From the NCBI GenBank assembly GCA_034670405.1, contig JAXDDX010000001.1, positions 13,712,501 to 13,776,500 of the forward strand: DNA of 64,000 nt. The letters are read 5' to 3'. The stretch comes from Hoplostethus atlanticus (taxonomy: Eukaryota > Chordata > Actinopteri > Trachichthyiformes > Trachichthyidae). This document shows positions 14,301 to 27,276 of this stretch, piece by piece (the first letter of the stretch is position 1; the number at the start of each line of letters is the position of its first letter). The notes beneath the pieces were generated by a model. The model was given only the letters and a program-made list of their open reading frames with translations, searched no databases and was not told the DNA's origin. Position numbers and translations under genes: made by a program.

Positions 14301-14789
14301 CCAAAGTCTCTAACCTTGCGGGATGTCAGGTTACCAAAGCTCTGTCCAATTAACAAGCTACTTGTAAGTCCATGTGACTTTTGTTTAAAAGACCTGGTTC
14401 GCTTGTAATTAGGCAGCAAACCTAAACCTAAACAAACCAAATTCAAAAATTTAACAAAGTAAACTTTTCCACTATGCTTTGGACCAAAGAAAATGAACTG
14501 GAGGATTGATTGTACCTTTAGACATCAAGTGGCACAGCGCTACTTTGTGTTGGAGCAACAGAATGAAGAAGAGAAAATGCATATCTGGAATGTAGTTGGT
14601 ATTTCAATTTATCTTGTAGCCAAAAGTTGTTGTATATTTGTTCCGCTAGGCTTTTCTAGGCCAAGAAGAATGCCAATTTGCTAATTAATAACACATAATT
14701 ATTTCAAATATCGCTTTTACCATCAGTTGTTGACAATACATCAAGGCTCCTTGCCCCGTAAACGTCACATCTTGACAACTGGAGTTTCA
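11361..14789. other. Non-coding stretch between the two candidate first exons
   Basis: No coding exon signature and no clear mobile element seen. Overlapping short ORFs on both strands at about 12800-13110 have no family resemblance. Confidence 0.5.
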
Positions 14790-15360
14790 TAATTCTGATT
14801 TTCTGGGTCGTTGATGTGCGCTTTACTCGTAATTGTGATATTTCCACCAGCACTTGAAGGCAGCATTACCACCACCGACGTTTCGCCTACTGCAGCGTCA
14901 CGTTGGAAGAGACCAATCGGATTAAACCGAGTTAAAACACGCAGGCTCACTCCGAGGAGCGGTGGGGGGTTATCTCGTTACAGCGTTAAAATAATCAAAT
15001 TGTACTGCGCATATGACGCTGTTTCGTCCAATTTGAACTATATAGTCCTACGTTACCTTTTGTTGTAACGATGAGTCTCGATGACATGGGCAACACTGTA
15101 ACATCTGCGTAACGTGGTGGTATTTTTAGACTTGGTTGAGGTCCCCCCCTGTACCGTCGACATGGCTTCGACCGATCCCTCTCTGTCAGTTTCAAGTTGC
15201 GCCTTCTCTGCTGTGTGGCTGGTCTGGCCTAAACAAGCATTACCCGCTCAATAACTGGCCGCGTGAATTTTACTGGCGCGGTGGGGGGAACCTGCATTTA
15301 CGAACGGACATGGATTCATTCTTGAGTTACATGGATGGATTATAAACACGCGATTCAAAG
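14790..15360 (+). promoter_or_regulatory. Candidate CpG-rich promoter and 5'UTR first exon 2
   Basis: This stretch is richer in CpG than its surroundings (for example cgacgtttcgcc, ctggccgcgtg, actggcgcggtg), holds a CCAAT box at 14913-14917, and ends at a near-perfect donor TTCAAAG|gtaagagg (15361). It may be the main mical3 first exon, about 14.5 kb before the coding start. Short uORFs only (for example ATG 15310). Confidence 0.5.
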
Positions 15361-18300
15361 GTAAGAGGAGATATTGCTCCCGATCGCTCGCAAAACATGG
15401 TGCATTTCCCCCCCCCCCCCTCCATGAACTGCACCTCTCTGCACGTTTGGGAATGTCACGCTTTGGTGATTTTCATTGGGCAACTAACGACTCAACAACA
15501 CGTTCTTACATTAAATCAGACTTTAATATCTGGACATAACACGTATATTGCTCCAGTGGTGATCAGGGGTCATCTGTCAACATTCCCTTTTTGATGTAAT
15601 GTGGCAGCCTAGTGTGGATCGGATGGGATAGCCTGTGGAATGCAGTAATGGATGAAACTGTTTATTTGATCAATAGATGGTGCATTTTCGAAGCAGTGTA
15701 GTCTTGATAGCTGATTCCTAGGAAATATTTCTTTATTTTTATGAGGAAATAAGTAAATGGTACCCGTCACAGTGTATCTTTTACATGAAACCTGAACAGA
15801 TGTGCCTCTTTTATCCAGGTTGACATTTGAGGCAGTGAACACGCCGGGCTAGTGACAGCATGGTATTTACTGTAATGAATGACACAGATAGGCTAATTCC
15901 ATTGTACTTGATTAGGCTCTTAAAGGAGAATACCCATTGCTATGGTGTTGTTGTGGTTTTCATATAGAGATGTTTATTTTGCTGTAGCGGTTTTAATAAC
16001 ACGTGATGGCAGGAGCCACTTCAGTGCATTATGTTTCTCAGAGCAGAGCCTCTTCTGCTCCAGTATCTACTGGATGTATCAAGGTATCCAGTTGAAACTA
16101 AATAGTATATGACCTTGATAGACAGGTTGCTTCATATTAACTACCTCACCTCCAGTATTTTGAGCTTTTGAGTGTCTTTTTCTGTCTGTCCCTTTGTCAG
16201 ACAGAACTACCCTCTGTCTGATATGTGGCACAAGTTGGTAATTTTGCAGTTTCTTTTCATGCTCCAGAGCTAAAATACGAGCCTCAAACTGATTTATGCC
16301 AATGTTCGAGGCAAAGAAGTAGGCTACCATTGATGTTGCTGTTGAGAGTTTGTGGTGGTGTCCTGGTTTGTTGGTCTAACACGCCACATTCATCTGTCAT
16401 ACCTTTTCCTTTGACAGGAATTCATTCACATTGTACTGTTACCTATATCCCTGCTGTCAAAATAGTCCCCCTGGCCTCAGTTAGACATGTCTTCATGGAT
16501 GCTTCTGCTTTTGGTCTCAGTCTTGACTGACTGCACACCGACGGTCAACAACAATGCACCATATGACTCCATCTGACCCAGATCTGGCCATACATCAACC
16601 CATAGCAACAAGAGTCAGCCTGCGGCTAAATGGAGCGGTAAGGTCCTGACCTGACTGGCACAAAGACTCTTATCCTGCCGTTTTGGAGTGATCTGGGGCG
16701 TTTGTTATATTGATTAGTGGTAGTGAACTCTGATGTTTCCATTTCCTCCTAGCTTCTTTTTGGCTGGATCAGCTCCTATGATGCTAGACTTTGTTTTGGC
16801 AAATTTGTCACTGACTATTGCTGGGCAGGCAGGCGCTAGTTGGGATGGGCTACCCTCCTGCACCTCCCCGTGTTATCATTACACTCAGTTTCCCTCTTAA
16901 GAGATCGGGATACGGAGCAGAGGAAGAGGGTGTTTGCTGGCTGGCTGACTCAGCACAAACACACAGATAACTGGAGAAGGCTCCAGTCTGACACTTTGGA
17001 GAAGCCAGGTCAGACATGTAACCTCTCTGGTCTGCAGCACCACCCCGCCCCTACATGGACTTGAGAGGACAGCATAGGTGCATACTTCAATTCTGTTGTG
17101 TGTGTGGATTAGTCAGACTCACAAGGAATCCTTTTAAAAGTCACAATGAAATGAAAAATGACTTTATAACGCCTGTTAAACAATAAATGCCAAAACATTT
17201 ACAAACCGTTAGTTCCTGTATTTTTGTATCATAATCCCATTACTTTTAATTGGTTACCTCATGGTCTACCAGGTGTGCATAAAAATTCCAACCAATATTA
17301 CACCACCTCCGCCCCTCCCATCATGTACAACCTGCAACATCGTCTTCCAAAGTGACACAAGTGGCAACGTGGTACGGCGGTGTTCATCCCTCAAAAGCCT
17401 GTTTCCTTTTCCTAAGACACCGTCGTTGCGTCCCGCTAGAGCAGCTGGAGTTTATTCAGTTTGAAGAATCCAGAATTTGTGACAGCTCAAGGTTATGTGC
17501 AGAGCATTGACTCCCTTTGGATGTTTGTTATGCTTTAAACCGACTGACCTTTGAACCTGCGTTATATCCTGCTCCAGCATCCTGTTTCAACTGTAAATAC
17601 GTGGAATTGTGGAAGCAAGACACCAATGAATTGCAGTTTCCTCATCCACCGTCGTAAATGCATTGAAAGTGCTTTCATATGAAATTAATGAGCACATCTC
17701 GTCAATGCACCGATGGCATCCGCTGCGTTTTGATGCACGGATGGTTGTGCAGGGGAGTCGGTGAGACAGACTGCGTCACTGTGACCCCCTCGCTGTGCCG
17801 TCTCTCAGAGGGAGAGAGAGTGAGTTCCTGTCCAGCTCCGAACCCCCAACGGCCCTACAAAGTGCTGTGGGTTTGGAAACACTGCGACATGAAAGGAAAG
17901 AGGGAAGGAAGTCCTCTGAAGTCAGCTCCTGCTGTGTCATGAACAGCTGGATCTACCCCAGCTTTGCCCAGAGAGGTCTGATGCCGGGGCTAGGTTGACT
18001 CATCAGTAAGTAAGCTGGCCCCCGTGCTGTCAAAGGAGCTTCAGCAGGCGTAATGAGCCTCACACTGGGACGTTGGGAGACCAGGTCTGCTCCGCTGTGT
18101 GTCCTATAAAAGGAGAGATGTCTGTAATCGGACGCTCGTGGCATGCCCGTTAACCGTTTGAGGTTTATGTTCCGCAACAATCAATTACTTGAAGGAATTC
18201 AATATATTGAGCCAACCGTCGTGTTGTCTATTCGATCCCCTGTCTGAATGAGGTCATGATGGTTTAGCCTATTGCAGAGTGTTGAGTCAGCTCTCTCCTG

Positions 18301-21269
18301 TGCCTCCCTGGAAAAAAAGTAGGTCTGCACACACTGTCAAATCCAGCTATGCCTGTAATAGAACAATAATAACTTACACAGAGAAATGGCTTCTTCAACT
18401 TAATGGCCTAGTAGATGCAACAACATGAAGGTTATTATGTTTTTTTCTTTTTATTTCAGAATAAAATGTGACCATGACCTATAAATCCAAGGTCTTCTTC
18501 AAACTATTTCACAAAGTTTTGCATGTTTTTAGTGAAACCTTTGGGACCAGACGAGATGGTATCTGCTACATTCTTCTTCCTCGCTGCCGAATGCATCCAA
18601 TAAAGTGTTGGATTTAGAAACATGGCATGTCACGTGTGTGTGTGTGTGTGGAGCTGTTGACATTGTGTTTAAAAGCATACAGGTAAATGACCATATTCCA
18701 TTTGCTGTGTTGATTTCCTCCAGCTACAGATTAAGGACTTAACAGGACCGCTGCTTTGCTGTTTCACTGTACCTTGCAGGTCAGAAGTGGGTCAGTGTGA
18801 CAACTGCATTCCACAGGTCAGTCAAATGAGACTGTTTACCATCATCCAGTCAGCTGACCCTTGAACACTAAACTGTCATTTTTTTTGCCAAGGTCTGCAG
18901 CATATTCCTACATAGTGGATGTTGTCTCCAAGTTCCCACACATTGCCGAGTTACAATGACTTTTCTGACATGGGCTCCTTAAACAGTGTTGTTATATGGC
19001 ACGCTGGGTAATTAATCAAGTGGTTTATGAAGTGCATGCTCGATATCTCTTATCTCAAACCATGCTACCAGCAAACTTCATTCCCATGCACGGTATCCCT
19101 GTGACTCCGGGCCAATGACCTTGTGGACTGGAAACGAGCTCTGCTGGAATGCGTTGCTTATGTCAGTATAACGAAGCGGCGTGTTACCTTTGGGTGGTAC
19201 TTGGCAGGCTAAGGGGACACTTACGATGACCTCTGGGGGTGACCGGCATTAGTCACTGCCAACCTGGAATGCGCTGCTACCACCAGTGAGTTAAAGCGAA
19301 GTGTCCTTTCTCCTCGCCTGTTGAAATCGAAACTACGCCAAAACTCTGAAGACGGGGGAACCGCATGATTAATAAACCATGTCTCCGAGGCTAGACGGCA
19401 ATAACACCCAGGGGTGTTGCAACCAAGCGCTGGTTTGATCTAGCCTGATGGATTTAGGCCGTGTTGTTTGTCTTCCTCTGCCACAGCTTTATGTTGCTAA
19501 AACCTTCTGCATTCAGCGTGTTCTTTTCTTGGACAACAGCTTGTCCTTTATAGCTATCAGGCTTCAGGAAGCGCCTATAGCCCTGAACCATCCTCCCATG
19601 TTAGGCCCTTTTCACTCGAGTAAACCCCTCATCCCTCCAGAGACCACATCATATTTCACATTCACTCTCTGGCTGTGTGTGTCGGAGCCCCGGGGCCTTG
19701 TTATCTTCATATCTGGACAAGAGAAGAATTTTTCTCTGGCAGTCCTGATGGAGAGACTAGCCCGCTAAAAGTTATTTCCCCAGAAGAATGTGAAAGAACT
19801 TTACAGTAGGCTTGTTGCTCCACGTCCTTTTTTTTTTTTTTTCCATCAGGATGGTGCAGCCGGTCTGTCTCAGGGGTTGTCAGTGCCAGGTCACAGCTAC
19901 CCTTTTGCCCGCTGACATACATCAAAGCAGACACTCAGGGTGGCACTTCCTCTTTCACTTCCAAATGATCCACACTTCCTTATCAACAGATGCTATGAGC
20001 GGTAGTAGGTTAGACTTATCACTGAAATATCTGAGAAGCCCTATATTGTCTCCCGGCCAGGTTTGTTAGGGTTATTATTCATCACAATATGTAACCAGCT
20101 TCTGTTAGCATTTGTTTTTTAAAAAACCAAAAACAATAAGATGTGACAGAGAACAAGGAAAAGGTCTCATTTATTGTTAGAATTCAGGAAAAGTCACGAC
20201 CGCCTCAACAGGAAGAGACTTGAACTCTAACATTAATGGGGTGTCTCATTTTGTAGGGTGTCTGCTTTTCCACAACTCAGTCAAGCCGACGTACAAACCA
20301 AAGCAAGACGCTTCCGCCAGCTATAGTCCATAAAATGGAAACAGAAATCAAAAACTACATTTTATACATTTATGGCTTTAATTTGCTGCCTTCTTTACTT
20401 GGAGTAACACTTAATATTTAAACACCGTTTGCGTCCAAATATTTACTTTTAAAAATAACTAAAATAAAGGAAAAATAGCACATATCACATAACACGATAA
20501 TAACACGATAATAACACGACGATAGAAGCACTGGAAAACAATCTACCGTGATGTAGAACAGTAAGGGAATGTACATTTTAACCAAAAGCCACAATCTGCT
20601 GGACTGGTCCGCTAAGTTGTCGCCTGCCTGTTTTTAAAAGTAGTCCATGCTGCACCTGCCCAACAATTGATTTGACTCGTGCCTGCAGCTTGTAAAAAAA
20701 ATGAGAGGGATTAAAGTGTAATTCGGCGGCGAAGCTGTTTTCATGCTTTCTCCGGTAAAGCTATCAACATCTTTCATGGCTCCGTGTGGGTGTTGGGTTA
20801 CCTTCCTACTGGATTAGTCTGCTGCTGCTGCACAGTTCACACAGGAAGGCCTGTCTTCCTATGGCTGTGGGGTGTTTAGCGGAGCTGGCTGGAGGGGAGA
20901 CGAAAATGATTGAGCAATGTGAGGCTGGAAAGCAAGTGTGCTCTCGCATAGTTTCACGCTACCATCTGATTGATCCTGTGCGCGCAGGAATAGAATTTAT
21001 TTGACCATATATTCACATGTTTTCTTGACAGGTTTGACTTGCAGAATGAAAAATAAACCTTTTTTGGAACTTTCTTCAACACATCACAACTCAGAGTGCA
21101 GCTGCGGTTTACTAACAAAAAACAGTTTTGCGGCCTGTCAGCTCTTATATCAGAAACTCAGTAAAGAACATTTCAGTGAACAATTTTGATCAAAACCAAT
21201 ATTTGGGTGACATTGTTTCAAAAGGGGGACCCATAATGCAATTGTGGATTAGGCTTTAGTTTAATAAAT

Positions 21270-21470
21270 TTATTAAGCCTGCTATTGAGCCGGCAGGGAA
21301 ATTCTCTTTTTTGCTTGCCTCCAAATCCACAGGGAGGTCAGAGTGCAGAACAGTGCCCCTGGACTTAGAATAGATAGTGATCTGCTCAAGGGCACTTCAG
21401 TAGGACAGATGCTTGAACCTGGGCTCTCCGGCCACTAGGCCACCCTGCTGCCACCCTTAGTTTAGGCAAG
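21270..21470 (-). mobile_element. tRNA-derived SINE fragment
   Basis: The reverse strand reads ggtggcctagtgg, caggttcaagcatctg, ctactgaagtgcccttgagc, ctgacctccc and ttaataaattta. The same blocks, in the same order, occur on the + strand at 24888 and 48651. The aggttcaa word resembles a tRNA B box. Confidence 0.6.
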
Positions 21471-21922
21471 TCAAGAATGCAAACGTAGTCCATGAGATTC
21501 ACCAGTTTGTTGATACGATATTAAAGCTACAATAGAGCTTTAACATCAAGGAGGTTGCATGTTCATACCTACTCTCCATGGTCCTGTACAGTCCTAGGCA
21601 TCCTGGGATTCCCCCTAGTAGCTGGTCTGAGGAGAATACAACCTCCTCCACAAGTGCAGGGGCCCTCAGGGTTGCCGGATTGCTGCAGCTGCTTTTCTGC
21701 AGCCTGACTTGCTGTCACAAGTCAAACGGTGAGGTTGTTTGAGCCCTGGATCAAGACCAAGGCAACTGCAGCCCTAGTTAGAGCTGCTAGCTAGTCATGA
21801 AGCAGAGAGGACTACCGGTAGCTCACTCTGTCAGTTCCCTCATCTTGTCCATCACTTGTTTACCATCTGAGCTGCTCACATGCTCACAAACCCACCCACG
21901 CACTGGGATTAGAGAAAGTGTG

Positions 21923-21956
<34 letters not shown>

Positions 21957-23488
21957 CAGGATTATGTCTTGTGCTGGCTAACTGTTTCATGTTCCAGCTA
22001 GTCTCTCCTCAGCAGTCATTAGGTTATTTGTCAAACTCTATTGATCCTAATAGTTATTTTAGGTTTGTCTGAGGCGCTGATGTTAGTAAATGTGTTAATG
22101 AACGATTACATCTCAGGGACATCATTCTTTCGACACCTCCTGTTAACATTCCTCATGTTCCCCCAGTGAGGACTTGGCCAGACCACAACCTCTCAGTTCA
22201 ACCCCACAAAGATCTCCTCAAAGAGCGGTGGGAATATAACTTCACCTCTCATCCTTTCTTCAGCCTGCAGTTAAACTCAGCAGCCAAACTGAGTCTGGAA
22301 TTCTGTCTGTTTGCCGAGGCTCTTCGAAGTTTAAACATTGGCTTTGTAACTAATACGGGGAGGAGAGGAGTGCTGAAACGGTGAGCCGGAGCAGTACTGT
22401 AGTTTCCCATGGCCCGGCCAGAATCAGAAACATACCACGAGCCGGCCTACATGTACTGTACGTGTTATCCAGTTATGTAGCTACTACAGTTAGTTATTGT
22501 AAGTCTCGGCCCAGCTGTTTATACTCCTGTCCATCATGTGTCTCGAAGTGAGGAACGACGAAAGGAATCAATTTGTACGTGTTTGCTTTGTCACGGGAAA
22601 AAAGAAACGGGAATCCACTGAGATTGGCATGTCAGGTATTGTTGGAGATGAATCGGCTTGCTGGTGTTGTAATGTAATTCCTTTCCAGAGTTGCATTCAT
22701 CGTTTTTTGCTTTCTGGACGGTTACATAAAGCAGATGGGTCACAGGTGACAAGGTAGCATGCCGCCCAGTCCGAAGCGTCCTCTCCTTCCCCCTCTTCTC
22801 CCGCACGCCTCCATTCCACAACGGTCGAGGAAACTAGCCTCCGTTGGTTATGTTTGCGCACTGGTCTCAGATTGCACTTCCTAGTTCCCTGGGTAGATGG
22901 ATAGATCTGAGTACATGAAGTAACCGGATATACACGCCACTGTCTCACCCGCGCGCTCTGATGTGACATATGCAAACCAATGAGAGAGATATCCAAATCG
23001 AAGCTCGTAGCTAAATCAGTGGGTTAGAGCGAGCAAGCTCATAGCTGCGTATTACGGTATTTCCCGCGTTGTGGGTTCTCTGTGTTTATGGCTGCGTGGC
23101 TGTGGTGTGCCTGGTCTAGTTTTTTGTAATGAAAGGCATGAAGGTAGAAGAAGTGTGGTGTCGCAGCTGGGATTTGATAGGTTTGCTGTATGAAATAGCG
23201 CCGGCAAGTGCTGGCAGGCAGTTCTAATAGACCATGTTAGACACCCGTAAACAAACAGTCTGGGCAAAGGCTCCGATTACCCTGCAGGCATTACCAATAG
23301 AAATCTGATAAGAAAGACCCTTTGTAGTCACTAAATATTCCCCTGAGAGAGAGAGAGAGACTTTGAGTTGGTTAATTCTTTCATCGGTTGTGCTATTTGC
23401 ACTTTGTAACCAATCCATCTGAAATCCTCTGCCGTTTGATAAAGGCCAGTAAATTCAGGAATTTTAGACACGCTCAAATTCAGTTAAG

Positions 23489-23532
<44 letters not shown>

Positions 23533-24887
23533 CAGAGTCGAAGGGCGCCTTGGCAGCACAACTGAGCAGACCAGGACCAGTATTAATCAAGTGGGATTGC
23601 CTCTGATCTACAATAACTTGAGCCTTTTTAGATGACATAATATGAGAAGGTAGAGTGTAGCTGGTCATGGTTTATTGTTTAGCTGAAGAAACTGACTGTA
23701 TAAGATGTACTGTTTATGTTTGATTTTAATTGGACACTAATTGGAATTGGAAACCTGCAAGATGGTTTGTCCTGTGAGTGCGAGGCTTATTTTTAAAAAA
23801 CTTTCTTGGATGGAATGAGTTGGAAAAAAAGCCATTAAACACATGTAATATATATTTAGTATTAGCTGAACTGTACTGAGCAGCAAGCAGTGAAGAGGAA
23901 TGAGTCCTTTTTTCAGGAGCATGGGTGGTCTTTACCGGGCAGCATATAGTAGAGTGACAGGAAAGACAGGGGGGAAAGCGAGCAGATGACACACGGCGCA
24001 AGTGATGATACAGGATGCAGCATGTACGTGGTGTCTGGCTTGGTTCACTGCATCCCTGCAAATGTGACGAATTTGACTGAGTACACGATGTTATTCCAAC
24101 ATGCTGAGTATTCATTTGTCAGGCTGTCATTTTTCTGTGCGTGAGGGCAACGTGAAATTCGGACATATATTTGCAATTTTGGCTCAACGGCTGTAGTTGT
24201 TGAAAATGCTCATCAGTTGTGGGAATTAGAAGGAATGGCTCAGCAGCGGCACGGTGCAGCCTATTCGTCGGAAACAGAAGTGATTCAAAAGCCAGATGGT
24301 TAAGAGACTGTCTTTTTTTTTGCCAGAAGCAAGTTGAGTTTCAGTCAACAAATGTTTGTATAATCATTCATCTCCCAGGCTTTGTCTGCTGATATCTGTT
24401 TGAACAGAGAGGCAACTGTCTCCTCTCCTGTAGGGGGATTTGTGCAGATGAATAGGACGGGAGACGACTCGACTGAAGAGCTCAGCGTAGTGGTTTCGAC
24501 AGGCTCATAATGGGCTTAAAAACTGAGAAGAGAGAGAGAATAAAACAATGACTTCAGCTCGTACTATCACGCGCCTTGATAAGGATTGCTTCTGTTATTA
24601 TGATTGGTTCAGATCATTTTGAATTGCCCCAGTGTCTGTTTGGCTGCTTAAGACAAACACGTGTTCACCAGGAATGTTTAGACTAGATTCTTGATAACCG
24701 ACACACCTGATATCACCGTACTACTGCTGACTCGTCATCGGGCCGGAGTTTGACCGCGGTGATAAGCTGAGCCTTGAGTTTCCAGCTGTGGTTCACACAG
24801 ACACACGGTTCACAGACGGGCTGGATGGGGATGGAGAGAATTTGCTGGGTAGTTATCACTAACTAACAGGTCAGGTTGTCTGGGAAG

Positions 24888-25072
24888 CAGGATGACCTGG
24901 TTGGTTGGAGAAACAGTCCTTCAACCTAGAGGGTCCAGGTTCAAACCCCAAGCATCTGCCCTGCTGAAGTGATGGGCTGCTCTGCTGTCATTGACCGTGC
25001 ACTCTGAGCCGTGGAGGAGGGGCAGGAGAAAAGACAATTTCGTAATGGGGATCAATGAAGTGTCACATTATG
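24888..25072 (+). mobile_element. tRNA-derived SINE copy
   Basis: It has gggtccaggttcaaacccc (B-box-like), ccctgctgaagt, gaggaggggcaggagaaaag, and a tail like atcaatgaagtgtcacatta. It shares these blocks with 48651-48838. Confidence 0.65.
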
Positions 25073-27244
25073 ACTATGCTAACTGTAGTGATTTATTTTG
25101 AAGTTGTCAAATCTGTTGCAGTTGACCCAGATTATGCCTTTCTGTAACATTGACGATGTAACGACCATTTCTGACTGCTTCTTGAAAGAGAGAGAAAGAC
25201 GAGTCGCCCACCGGGGAGGATACATATGACATCATGACACCGTTGTGCGTCTATTCAGTCAGTAGAGTATGTTGACTGTCTGGAACAGACTCTGGAGACT
25301 CCCCACCGACTGCAGAAAGAGGAAGGACAAAGAATGAGGAAAATTGTAGGACAGAATTAAATTACGCAGGGTTTTTCCTTTTTGTTATTAACAGAGTGCA
25401 AAATATTTTACTGGCTGAACTGAATTTTGGTTTGCTTGTTTATGGAACAAACCTGGAATTGTCCTGTGTCTTCAGTTACATAATGACGGCAGTGAACTTT
25501 ACCCTTCTGTCAGCCAAATAATGTGTACGTAATGACCAGTGGAATGAGCCGTGCAGGAAGAAGAAGAAGTGATAACAACTGTGCCCAACCGTCTCAGTTA
25601 TGATCTATATACAGCTTGCAGTCAGACCCTAAATAGACCACACCTGCCGCTGCATTGCACCGCAATTAGCTTTTACAGTCACGCAGTAATGTAGGCTGTG
25701 ATTATTAGAGCGAGTATTAGGGGAACGTCGAGGTGATCGCTAACTGTCAAGAATAAGGACAACACAGCTGGCGTCTAAAGGCAATAAGGAAGTAATGAGA
25801 CGAGAAATCCAGATGCCAAATTAGGAAAGTGGGCGTGGTTAGTTCAATTTGGAGTTAGATGGACTGAATGTTCTGGTTGTGAATCCCATTATTCTGAAGA
25901 GACCCGCCGCTCAAGAGACACCGATCACATCGCATCCCGTCCTCCCGCCTCCTCTCTGCCAAGTCCCCTGATCCTGATGGATGAAAGGAGGAGAGGTGGG
26001 GGGGCGGGATATTACTTTCATCTCTAGGGTGTCCTCTGAACATCACTCATCCACGAGCTGGAGACGGAGGACCAAATGCTACTTGAGGATTCACACAGTA
26101 CACACACAGACACACACACACACTTACAGTAGCCCAGTTAGTTATTCTGCTATAGTCAGTAAGCAATTCACCTCGCCTCCCTGCACTTACAGAGCGCCAC
26201 GCCGCAATCCCCTCAGTAATCTGCTCTCTGTCATAGTGACAGGAGGGGAACGATATCTTCTGGACACCATATCATTCTCTATTGCTTTTTTTATACTCCT
26301 TTTTTTAGTCTGTGGCTTTTTTACCCTGGAATAAAAATCAAGATTGAATGCAGACAAAATAAACACATGCAATTGTGTGAAACCCTAGCTGGTTTCTCCA
26401 GTGATCACAAAGGAAAAGGAACATAAATACATCCGTGAGCCACCGCTAGTTTTAGTTAACTTTACAGTGTATTTATCCAGGCAGGTAACTTAGGAACAAA
26501 TTTGTATTTATAATGTATTGTTTACTACTAGTCAACACGCAGTGCCTTCAAAGTGCCATGTAACCTAGTGGCCTAATCTGTGGCTCCATTTTTAGATTAG
26601 AGGATGATGTAATACAACCACTAAACTACAAGAGGCATGCCATATGTGTGTGTGTGTGTGCACTGGTGGGGCGCGTGTGTGTGTGTGTGTGTGGGGTTAT
26701 GGGCTTGTATGCATGTGTGTTGGGATGTATTTCTTCAGAGTGTGAAATCCTGCAGCTCATCCAGCTGTCATGAGATTTTGAGGGTGTGCCGAGGCAAAGC
26801 TGTTTTTACATTCTCCCCTGGATTATCCACTTACAACAGCTCGGCTGGATTTCTGTTGTTGGGGTGGGGGGGGGGGTCCATAAACATCCTGACCCCTCGC
26901 TCAATATTATCAATGCACGGGTTGCTACTCTTAAGGCCCCTGAACCGGCCCACCACACCACTGCTGCTCTGCCTTTTCTGAAACCAATCAGGTAACATTT
27001 CCCACTGATGATGATGTGAGAATCCTTGATATAGTTGTTTTTTTTAATTTTCTTTTAATTTAGACCACCATTCTCTATGTAACAGAAATACACGGTGCAG
27101 CATTTCCTGTTGAATGGACATATGAGTCTCTGCAGGAGGCTACTATTCTATCTAATTACAGGCCAAGTCGTCCCTGGTCGTTTAGCTGGGTCAGGGTGTA
27201 GCATGTCACAGCAGAACCAGGCCTGCACTGCAGCATCTTTTGAG

Positions 27245-27276
<32 letters not shown>

